Below are positions 35,791-45,740 of a stretch of 64,000 nt of DNA, in pieces; the first letter of the stretch is position 1, and each line of letters begins with the position of its first letter. The stretch covers positions 15,110,001-15,174,000 of the forward strand of contig JAWUZG010000056.1 in the NCBI GenBank assembly GCA_036785705.1. Direction: 5' to 3'. The stretch is from Acanthornis magna (Eukaryota > Chordata > Aves > Passeriformes > Acanthizidae). The translations under genes were made by a program, and so were the position numbers. The notes beneath the pieces were generated by a model. The model was not told where the DNA came from. It made no database searches and was given only the letters and a program-made list of their open reading frames with translations.

Positions 35791-37189
35791 GAACCCTGTC
35801 CCTCCGAACCTGCCCGTGTCCCCCAAAAGCAGCAGCGCCCAAGGAGAGGGGCAGCAAGGGCTGGGAGCGGGGAGAGGAATTTAATTTTAATTCACAGGTA
35901 ATGGGGGATTGTAAAAAAAAAAAAAAATTGTGCAAATCATCGGAAGGTGACATAAATTTCTGCGGTTTAATTAAAAGTCTAATTGTACCTTTCAGATTCT
36001 TGCAGAAGGGAAAATGAAACAGTGAAATCCTGTCATAACAATGTTTGTTATGAGTTTGATAAAGTCTACTGAATTTCCAGAACTTTAGTACAGATTTCAA
36101 CAGCCTTTGGGTCAGGACCCATCGCCTTTATTTTCTCTACCTGAGCTCTTTTATCTATGCATTTATTTTTATTTTGCCTTTAATTTTTTTTTTTTTTCAT
36201 TTGAAGTCTCGCCTTTTAATATGTTTTCTCTGTGGAATATGTGTATGTCTTCATGACTTCTTTAATGACTTAGTTTTTTTAAGAGTAAGATAGGTGGTAA
36301 TTTCCATACACACATTTCATTTGCAATTAAACTAAAAGGAAATTTATTGGTTCCTACCCTGATTTCAGCTGTAGTTTGAACATTTTCCTGTATAGCAATA
36401 TGTTGCCTTTGAAGGCTGCAACGTCCCCCCCACTTTCAGTTATTTGAACTTGATGTGATGTCCAGTGAATTAAAAAAAAAAAAAAAAGAGGGGATGATGT
36501 TCTGTAAAATTTACTTTTTCACCTTTAGATGTCACAAAATTTTTTTCGAAGCATTGAACAACATTGTTTCACTTAGGAAAAGTCCAGCAGCTGAATTTAT
36601 AATTAAGAGCTGCTGATTTGTGTTGCATTTAGCATTATGCTGGTCAGAGCAGAAGCTTTACCCAGCCCTGCTGGGTCTGGGATTGAGCCCTGGGAATGAA
36701 GCTGGTCAGGGCTGGAACCACACAAAACTCTGTAGTTTGCAACATGCTATCATTAACAAACTTTCCTTGTTTTATCTCTGTCTCAGTAGCTAGCCCAGAG
36801 TTTCCTTTCTTCACAAATGAATTGTACCACAGTCCTGCACTAAATACGAGGTGGGGGATCTTTACTCCCTGAAATATTAATGGAGCAGAATTTTTTTCTG
36901 TGAGACAGACTGGATTTTTCAGTGGGTTTTTCTTTTCCCCCTCCATCTAACAAAGGTCCCTTCTTGTCAGTCAGCTTTGTAAAAGCAGAGGAAGCACCGA
37001 ACACATTAGAAACCAAGATATGAGAGAACCCAACAAAAAACCTTCTTTAAAAAAAATACTTTTGAACTTCAGAGAGGACGCAGTGCTTGCTTTGCTGTGA
37101 ACACAGGGTTGGAGAGTTTTTTTTCTTTTTAACAGACATGTGTAGCACATTTGTTTCAGTTTTATATCCGCTGTCATAATATGATGGTT
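35791..37189. other. Gene-free DNA
   Basis: Homopolymers occur at 35913-35927 (A), 36187-36199 (T) and 36472-36486 (A). The remainder is AT-rich unique DNA. The frame at 36644-36946 (minus, 100 codons) has no domain. Nothing else recognised. Confidence 0.6.
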
Positions 37190-37440
37190 TTATTCGGGTT
37201 TTAAACATGCTTCGGCTGGAAACCCTACATCTTTAAATTAGGCAACCCTGGTGCCTTTGCGATTTCCCTAGCTGCACTCCCTCACCTTACCCAGGTGCAT
37301 GTTAAATCAGTATTAATGACAATATCATCCTTCTGCAGTCATCTCCTGCCTGCAATTTGGTTTTAATTACCCACCACGTTGTCTTTCCCCCTCACTGACA
37401 GCCATTAAATAGGGAATGACACCAGAGCTGGTGTCGAATA
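37190..37440. promoter_or_regulatory. Candidate conserved non-coding element
   Basis: Unique sequence with words such as CATCTTTAAATTAGGC, AGTATTAATGACAATATC, TTTTAATTACCCACCACG and GACAGCCATTAAATAGG, and no low-complexity tracts. It is abruptly followed by T/C-rich runs at 37460-37545. Enhancer-like by texture only. Confidence 0.3.
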
Positions 37441-37919
37441 GACACTTCACCAGGGTGGTTGTTTTTTTTTTTCCCTCCCTCTCCTCTTCTCTTTTCTTTC
37501 CTGCCTCTTTTTTTTTCCTTTTTCTTCTTCTTTTTTTTTTTTTTAATAATTAAAAAAATCCTTCCATAAAGCAGGCTGCAGTGCCTCCTCGTGGTAGTAA
37601 TCAGGAAAAAAAAAAAAGGATTATTTTGCTCTGGCTTGTTTTGATGGCTGAGCGATGCTTGCTTTGGCTCAGCTAGAGCTCTTGCGGAGAGGAAAAACCA
37701 GCATGATCCTTAAGAGAGAGAGAAAAAACAGCACTTAAAGATTAAGGCCTGATTGGGACACATTGAAGTGTCTCCTGGTTGGAATCTAACAGGAACTTTG
37801 ATGTGGTATTTAAGGCTTTTCTGACAGTCTGGAGGAGCTGCTCAGAGGCAGGAGCCCGGTCAGCCCTGGAAGACAGGGAATGAAGTGCTGGAGGCAAAGC
37901 TGCAGGCAGGGCTGACCGT
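37441..37919. other. Pyrimidine-rich and GC-mixed spacer
   Basis: A strongly T/C-biased stretch (37460-37545) with T14 near its end, an A11 run near 37607-37617, a CTCF-like word at 37581 (listed separately) and then unique sequence up to the minisatellite. No gene. Confidence 0.65.
37581..37597 (-). promoter_or_regulatory. CTCF-like motif (candidate)
   Basis: On the minus strand CCACGAGGAGGCAC agrees with 12 of 14 positions of the CTCF core CCASYAGRKGGCRS by hand. It sits between an enhancer-like block and the minisatellite. Weak single-motif evidence. Confidence 0.3.
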
Positions 37920-38390
37920 GCCTCCTGCATCCCTCCTGCATCCCTCCTGCACCCCTGACTGCATCCCTGACTGCATCCCTGACTGCATCCCTCCTGCATC
38001 CCTCCTGCATCCCTCCTGCATCCCTCCTGCATCCCTGCCTGCATCCCTCCTGCATCCCTCCTGCATCCCTGCCTGCATCCCTCCTGCATCCTTGCCTTCA
38101 TCTCTGCCTGCATCCCTCCTGCATCCCTGCCTGCATCCCTCCTGCATCCCTGCCTGCATCCTTGCCTTCATCTCTGCCTGCATCCCTCCTGCATCCCTGC
38201 CTGCATCCCTGCCTGCATCCCTCCTGCATCCCTCCTGCATCCCTCCTGCATCCCTGCCTGCATCCCTCCTGCATCCCTGCCTGCATTTCTCCTGCATCCC
38301 TGCCTGCATCCCTCCTGCATCCCTCCTGCATCCCTCCTGCATCCTTCCTGCATCCCTGCCTGCATCCCTCCTGCAACCCTCCTGCTCCCC
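37920..38390. repeat. 11/12-bp minisatellite, about 40 units
   Basis: About 470 bases of tandem CCTGCATCCCT (11) alternating with GCCTGCATCCCT or GACTGCATCCCT (12). Some units carry CTTGCCTTCATCTCT variants that recur at 38089-38105 and 38158-38174, pointing to a duplicated higher-order block. Because the unit lacks stop codons on either strand and mixes periods, it opens long frames both ways (about 195 codons plus, 209 minus) whose products would be Cys/Met/Gln/Gly/Arg- or Pro/Ser/Cys-rich. I regard these as artefacts, not genes. Such arrays are often length-variable. Confidence 0.95.
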
Positions 38391-41300
38391 TGTGCTCCGA
38401 GATTTGACAACTCTTTCATTTTCTAGTTCTCTGTCACTGTGTCGAATTGTACATAAACACAAGCAATAGGAATTTTTCATGTCAGACACGGCCTTTCAAA
38501 ATGAGTCTAAAAAGCCTCTAAATTCCTTTCACTTTGGCCAGTGATTTGAAATAGACTTGCCCTGCAACCCCTCCCCATCATTGATATTTACCCCCGTGGG
38601 AGGATTTCTTTGTGTGAACTAAGTTCTTGCTGGAGAGATTTAATTCTAGGCCCATTGCACTAAGTTTTGCGGTATTAATCTTGATTTGTAATGTGATAAC
38701 TGATTGTAGAGCCTGGCCCAAGATTTTCTCTGTCAGCCTGATCCTGTCCTGGTCTCTGTGCAAGTTCAGTTCTCAGCAAGGTCAGTTGGAAGGACACTGA
38801 GAATTGGGCAGTGATTCCCAAACTTGCATTTAGGAAAATATCTAAATATCTGTCTACTAGAAAACATGAAAAAAAAATATTATTAAGGGTCAAATAGAAC
38901 TTTTTTAATTGAGAAATTTCCTGTTTTCCCCTCAGGAAAATTAGATCAAGGAAAAAAAGTTTATTGGAAGGAAAATTAAAATAAAAAATCTCGTAAAGAT
39001 GGCTTGTGAAACAATCACTGCCCATCCACATTTTTTTTCAGACATGGACAATATTTGATCTTGTTAAATGTCAGTTGCATTGATTTGATTTGAGGGGCCT
39101 GGATTGCGAATCACTAAATACTTGCCCTGTAAATTTGTTGGCCCTTTCAGGAAAATTTCCAACTGAAACTTGAGGCTCATAACAGTGAGTCTGCCAGGAG
39201 GTTTTATTCTCCGATAGAGCTTCCACATATTGGTTTACAGTTGTACGGAGTCCCCTTAGAATGATTTTTTTTTCCCCCTTTCCTAATATGAAACTTGATG
39301 CTTGGAAAATCTGATAAGTGAGTTTCATTTCCCTGGAAATTTATTGCTTCTATTTCCAAGTGCAAGGAAATAAAACAAGTAAAAACAATAAGCAGTCTGT
39401 AAGGAGGGTATTAATGAGGGGTCACTCTTTTCTCATGTAGGCTCAAGCTCAGGAGAAAAGGAGAAAGGAGTTGCTCTGGGGGCAATCTAAATGGCTGGTG
39501 CAGTATATTTTGCTTTATTTATTTGCTAGGATCAGCTCTGTTCTATTTCCCTCTTTAAAACGTGCTCTCCAATTCCGAGCGGGATATTTATGGCAAGAAA
39601 TACAAAGTCTTTTCTTCAGGTAGTGGAAACTCCTTTGACTTCAGCTCAGGGACTGGCTGATTTTTAGTTGACAAAAGACTGTTTATGCTGCTTCTCTGAG
39701 CATCTCTGGAGTCAGAGGAGCCCATTTATATGTGTAAAAAAGAATTCCATAGAATTCCAGCGTCCCATCCTTATTCCAATGGAGAACCACATTATGCTCT
39801 AATTCCCTATTCTTCCATTTGGACATTTTGGTGTTCTCCACTTCTTCCTGGTAATTGCTGTACAACACTAAGGAGTTGCCAGGTTCCACTGCACAACTCA
39901 TTATATTTAGTAACAGTGGAAAAAATTGCCATCTATAGAGCATTTTTTATGGGAACAGATCTGGGCTTCACAACATTGCAGATGTGCATCCCTGCAGATC
40001 CTGATGCTAAATCAACCACTCAGTGGGACAGACTGTCCATTTTGGGTGCAGGCAGGACAGTTTGGGGGATAAACATGACAGTAAGGACTTTAATGGAGGA
40101 AAATTTTAGTGCTAACAATGTCACTTCGAATTTTGGATTGCTTTTACACCGATTCCCTGTACTTCCCCTCTTTTGCTTAGGAAAGTTGTACTCCTTCGAG
40201 CTGCCTTAATTTTTTTGTATTGTGCAGCAGTGGCTTAGTTGTGTGTTGTGAATGTGATGCCTTTTTATAGACTCCATAGCAGGTTTATTTTTAAATGTAT
40301 TTTCTCTAGGGAAGGGCACACAGTTTACTCAAAATTTACCATATGCTTTGCATCTCCAGTAAAACAGTTGTAGAAAATACCATATTTTTAAGTCTGGTGA
40401 GCTGTGAAGAATCAGAGAGAGGCTGGATGAAGAACTCTAGTTTAAATGATAGATACTCAGGAACTCCTTCCCTTCCTGGAGTAAACTGCCATGAAGTAGC
40501 TCAAGAGGGACTATTGAAAACATTATTGAGCTTTTCAGGTTATAGGCCTTGAACCTGCAAACACTTGCGCATGTAAATAACTTTATATAGGTAAAGTAAA
40601 TGCTTTGAACTCAAAAGGGCTACTTGCATAGGGGAAGTTTTTATGTGTGTAAGTGGCTGCAAGATTAAAACTGTGGTTGGTGTTTGATTAACGTTTAATC
40701 CTCCATGGCTGTGCTGCCTTTAGGACAATCCAGAGGGAGTTTCAGAGGAGGGAACTCAGGTACTGAATGTGAAAATGCACTTTTGGTCGACTAGTTAGGC
40801 TGGGTTTAGATTTTGAGCTTCAAGATCATATAAATATGTTGGTTCTTTTTTTTTTTTTTCTTCAAGTTTAAAAACAAAAGTCAAAGCTACCTTCTTCTAA
40901 ACTGGAAGTCTTAGTTTGTGACGTATGCTGCTGCTCTGGTTTCTTTTCCTTGAACTAAAAGAGTCTTGAAGTTAATTCGCAAAATTTTACACTTTTTATT
41001 CTGCCTTTTTTTCATCTTCAATATCTAAGGAAAAGAGAAAGAAATGTGGAAATACAATAGTAAATTTTAGAAAGTAATATTGCCTTTTAAAATATTTTCC
41101 TGATCTCTGCTCTTCTCACTCAGCATTTTACCCAAATCAGCATCAATTTTCAGAGGCTTTTGATGAACTTAACACTGATTTTTCTAAAAGGCCATAGAGC
41201 ACAACACACACCCCACAGAAGTTACTTTTTCATTAGGTCTATTTGAAGCTGATTTAAATCCTATACAAGTTAGAGGATTTACTCCTATAGTAGCTACTCC

Positions 41301-42752
41301 TAACTACAGGAAACACAGGAACTCTTCGTATGAAATTCTTCGTTTGGTTGTAACTGTGCCTCTAGGACCACACAATCTACAATTGCTATAAGATTTTTCT
41401 TCAGATTATTAGTCAACCCTTGAGCAGAGTTTGTGACAGTGCTGGCAAACAATGGATTTAAATAATGATTTGAGGAAGTGTGTGTGTTTATATGGGAAAT
41501 AGTAAATGGGCATGGGTAAGACGTTATGAGGAATGAAGATGTGGACTGCATCCTGCAGGAATGGTGAAGCACATGGAGAATGGGTGCAACTGAGCTGGTA
41601 CCCCCAGGGATCAGTCAACGTCCTTTCTGTCTGGGCAAGTCAGGTTTTAGGCTGGTTTTTTGGGAAAAATCTGCTTTTTAGTGACTGCAGAAAGTCTGCC
41701 TGGAGCTTCATAGCTCATCCAGGGAAAAGGACATTCCTGCTGATTTTCTTGGTTTGTTTGATTCCAAACTACTTTTCCCCTTCTCTCTTTATACACACAC
41801 TTGTCTAGTGACATCCTTAAAGCAATCCTTGTTATTTAGGACACTGATGCTTTGTGAATAAAATAGAAATATTGTTGTGTTAGCCTGCTGGTCTGAGAGC
41901 TAATCCTGGGCTGTGGCTCTGTTTTGCTCAGTTATGTGTGAGCACTTGGAGGACAGACAAGTAACCAGGGGTGAAATCCACCTCTGTGCTGGGTAAACAT
42001 TTAAACTTTATGATCCTTGTCCTAGCCCTGTATGTAAGGGTGAATTTCATCCTCCATAAATGCAAAGTCTTCCTGTGTTATTACAGTTGCCTCTCCTCGT
42101 TTCCCATTATCTTTGAACCCCCTCTCCATCATTAAGCTTTCTTTTAGGATCCAGGAAAATGTCATTCTCTTCTCCTCTTTCTCTGACTGGCCTCTGGTTA
42201 TATTAGAAAATAAAATTAATCTCAAGGGGAAAATAGCACTTAAAATTATTACTACTGTTTAGCTTACTAAAGTGATTTGCTCTCCGTGACCTGTCTCAGG
42301 CTGATCCTTGTACAAATCAAATCAGCACACAAAACAGCACTGGGGAACGGTTTCCAGACTCAGAATTTCACAGCTCCTGAACCTTTCGAATGTCACAAGC
42401 AAATCAAAAATGAACATATTGGTTTATCTGTCTCTTTAGATCCCAGACAGTGCTTTTTTTTTTTTTTTTTAAAGGCACGTATTCTCCCGTGCTCTAGATG
42501 AAGTATATGAATAAGCCAGCTGTAATGCGTCTGGGTGAGCCCACACTTAAATATTTTGCTGAGTGGGGGTTGGAGCAAGTTTCCATCCACTTCCAAGTCT
42601 ATCCCTGTGTTGTGGGGGATTAATGTCACTCTGACCTCCAACAGTTCCTCATTAAGCTGTCTAAAATATGAACTCTTACCAATCGCCTGCCCTTTATTTT
42701 AATTTGATGCATTTATCAGTGGGCTGGAGGAGACAGCTTGTGGATAGACCAG
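38391..42752. other. Gene-free DNA
   Basis: AT-rich unique DNA with a T run at 40847-40859 and T18 at 42452-42470. The plus-strand frame 39730-40209 (159 codons) lacks any domain I recognise. No retroposon or RNA gene found. Confidence 0.6.
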
Positions 42753-42813
42753 ACTTCCATGATATTTCCCTCATATATTCATATAATATCATACTTCCAT
42801 GATATTTCTCTCA
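42753..42813. repeat. 21-bp direct repeat, 40-bp period
   Basis: ACTTCCATGATATTTCCCTCA at 42753-42773 recurs at 42793-42813 with one substitution (TTTCTCTCA). The spacer is AT-rich (ATATTCATATAATATCAT). Probably a local duplication. Confidence 0.9.
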
Positions 42814-43889
42814 CTGAAGTTCGGTGAGTACCTTGCTGGAGGCACTGGGGTGGCACGGGAGAGCCACGTGTCCTCACAGCTCAGCCAGAGGTGCCAGTTC
42901 AGTGTGGCTGCAGCAGAGACTTGTTCATTAGTTCTGCCTCTCAGCTGCAAACGAATGGAGGTGTTGGAGCTCTCCACACTTGTGGCTGTCCTTTTTCCCT
43001 CTCAGAAGCAGCTCAAACCACTCTAAGCTGGGTGTCTCCCCAGCATGCTCTGTGGCACGGTGCAGGTGTGTCCCCAAAGCCCCAACTGCTCAAGGAATAC
43101 GAGGCCAACCCTGTGACACACAGATAATGTCACTCCCATCACTAGGCTCTGACATCATTTCCTTTCTGGCCTTGCTGGGGTGCAGGATGCCACAAGGATG
43201 GCTCCTCATCCCCTTTTCCCTTGAAGTCCTTCTTGTCCAATTCAGCAGATAGATACCAACGTCTGTGAAATTTAAGGAATGTCATTACAAAACCCATGAC
43301 AACAATTTGTTCGTCTTCTGGTGACCTCTTGTGGAGTCATTTAGAAATCAGTCTTGATCCATCATGTACAGTACATCCCTGGGAGAGGAAGACAGGAGTC
43401 ATAATCCAAAAGGTTCTCAGGCTTGGAGGGACAGTCAGCTCCTGCTGAAGGACACACAGTGTCCCGTGGGCTCTCTGTGTCTGGGTTTGACGGCAGGGTC
43501 ATTGACTTGTCTCTTTGTATTCACTTTCTATCTTTGTGCATAAAACCCAACTTGTCCTTGATTCTCAAGCATAGGCTTAGGTTTAAAGCATCGGCGTTAA
43601 AACCCAGAGTGTGTTGTAGGAATAGATCTGCACCTGATGAGAAAGATCCTAGCTTTTGTGCCACCCCATTTTTTACATTGTCGTTCCACACATATGGTAG
43701 ACATCAGAGTGATTGCGGAGCCTGCAAGGTGCAACTAGGTGTGAATTGTTTAAAACAGGACTGCCACCAAGTTCATATCCAGCTCTGTATTTGGAAAATC
43801 TAGAAGTGATTGTTCTTCACCCCCTGCCCATGCCTAATGCATAAAATCAAAACCTTTCATGCCATTCACATTATTTTTTGTGCCGATCC
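42814..43889. other. Gene-free DNA
   Basis: Moderately GC-rich at 42830-43250. Parallel plus-strand frames in three phases (75-90 codons) and one of 126 codons at 43423-43803 show no domain. A CTCF-like word at 43321 is listed separately. Confidence 0.6.
43321..43335 (-). promoter_or_regulatory. CTCF-like motif (candidate)
   Basis: On the minus strand CCACAAGAGGTCAC fits 12 of 14 positions of the CTCF core by hand comparison. Same orientation as the two other candidates. Weak evidence alone. Confidence 0.25.
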
Positions 43890-44290
43890 TGCTCAAAGCC
43901 AACCTTTATTTTTCATTAATTCTTGCAAGGCTTGAAGCTGTTCCCAATGAAACCAATTGCCAAACTGATTGTGGAAGCCAGATCAAATCTGTAGTGTAAT
44001 TTCCCCCCTGCTTTTTTATTGTCCTTGCTCCAAGTCATTCCTGTCTCATGCAAACTACAATAACTACGGCAAGCGTTTACTTGTGGGAAAAATTATCTCA
44101 ACTTCCTCTCTGTGCATATAATATCTAACAATGTACTGTACTGAATAGCATATTGAGAAATGTCATTGGTTATTCAGAGTTTAACGTGATGAGCTATTCC
44201 ATTCTTCTCTTCATTGAGACCAATTTATTCTTACGCTCAGATAAAATTACGATTACGCTAAATAATAAAATAAATAAACCCCATGACCTG
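43890..44290. promoter_or_regulatory. Candidate conserved non-coding element
   Basis: About 400 bases rich in A/T-core words: TTTTCATTAATTCTTGCAAG, AAACCAATTGCC, CTACAATAACTACGGC, CATTGGTTATTCAG and AAAATTACGATTACGC, with isolated CpGs retained. The only run of note is C6. Typical enhancer-like texture, not proof of conservation. Confidence 0.35.
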
Positions 44291-45639
44291 CTATGAGAGG
44301 GATCTCCTTTGCAATGATAGTTCTAAAAACACCCACATGGGTTGAGGTTTTTCCCTTTTTTCTCTCCCATTTGTTTTATTTTTCATTTTTTGGCTTTATT
44401 ATTTGGTCACTAAGCAAAAGGTTTGCTGGGTGGCTTTTTTCTAAGCTTGAGGGAGAATATGAATGTCATAAATATTTCATTTTCCTAGCACATCTTGCAT
44501 TGTTCCTCACTTTCAGACCTTGCCAGCAGTCAACACAGTAGTAAATTTCAGCACCTGTGGACCTTTTTCAGTAATTTATGATTTCCATTAGATTTCCATT
44601 AGAGATGGACTAAAACAGTTTAGAAAAGTGCTAGCACCTTCAGCCATACGGATCCTGCCTGTCTCCGAGGAGGAGGGCTGGGTTTTGCTGCCTGTGCCCA
44701 CGGCTGCTGCCAAAGGTTCAGGGATTCAGTTGGAGCTGTTGGGTCTCAATGCCAACCAAAATCCTCCTTGGAGAGGAGGTGCCACACCTGAGAAAGGAAG
44801 GGCAGGTTGAAAATAGAAAACCAGGTTTCTCAGCGAAAAATGGTGTTGTTTCTCCCTTTCTGTCCCTGCAAGTTTGAGTGCAAATTTAGCCCACAGTGAC
44901 AGGCTTTGCTGGGTCACTGCGAGTGTCTGTAATTCGATAGTCAGACATTTTTATTGGCAGCACTCCATCCTGAGCTTTGTGGGGTGCCTTTCGCCTCCTT
45001 CCAGCTCTCCTCCTCACACACCTGTGGTCTGGTTTGGGGCTTTGCTGGTAGCTGTTTTTTTTTTTTCACTAGGAAATATATTGGAGGGAGGCCTTAAGGT
45101 AAGAACTTTGTGGTTAGTTCGATTGAGAATTTGTCTTGATATTCCCTCCAGCTCTAATTCAAGCTTACAGGCAGCCTGTGTTTGTTCCAGGACTAGTTGT
45201 GAACCTGGAAAATCTCCCACATGCCTGCCACAAAGCGAGATACGGTGGCAAATAAATCACAGCGAATAATTTAGTCATGAATTGTCCATTGGCATTGTAT
45301 CATAGCTTGAATACATTTCCCATAATAGCTCACGATAGTCCCATTGACATCCACTTGACTTTTATGAAGTTTTGCAGATTTCACTCTCATATGAATGGCT
45401 CTGACTGGCGCAGGATTGCAGCAGCTGATTCAAGGATTGAATATTAGACCAGATATTAGATGAAATATTGCACCCATGGCATTTTCTGGAAGCTGTCCTC
45501 TGGGCGGGATTGGAATTTTGGTTGTTCTGTCAGTTCTGTATTTATTAATTTTTTCAACCAGCTGCACTACATCGAGCCACCATCCCCATGAAAAACCTTC
45601 CCTTTTTTTGCCATCCTCAGGCCACCTTCCAGCACTGTC
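44291..45639. other. Gene-free DNA
   Basis: Holds an 11-bp tandem duplication at 44580 (listed separately), a T run at 45056-45066 and unique DNA. Frames of up to 131 codons (44874-45269 plus) are unsupported. Confidence 0.6.
44580..44601. repeat. 11-bp tandem duplication
   Basis: GATTTCCATTA is present twice head to tail (44580-44590, 44591-44601) without mismatch. A minor slippage duplication. Confidence 0.9.
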
Positions 45640-45740
45640 ATTGCGGCAGTCGGGCACCCCGGGGGGCTCAGCTCGTGCGGGGATAACGCCACACCCCGAG
45701 TGCGCTTCACACGGGATTTCAGCGAGCTGAGGAGTGGCAT
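45640..45740. promoter_or_regulatory. Short CpG-dense patch
   Basis: Roughly ten CpGs in 100 bases (TTGCGGCAGTCGGGCACCCC, GGATAACGCCACACCCCGAG, GTGCGCTTCACACGGG). It is shorter than a standard CpG island and stands out against CpG-poor flanks. It could be an unmethylated regulatory element or a GC-rich chance patch. Confidence 0.3.

Noticed and set aside
37860..38489. 209-codon minus-strand frame and 194-codon plus-strand frame
   Set aside because: Both are generated by the 11/12-bp tandem repeat, lack domains and promoters, and exist on opposite strands of the same array.
39730..40209. 159-codon plus-strand frame as a gene
   Set aside because: No family resemblance and the 5' part is opposed by a minus-strand frame; no codon-use argument could be made.
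44546..44566. REST/RE1 site (TTCAGCACC followed by TGGACC)
   Set aside because: The two half-sites have a wrong spacing and the right half is poor.
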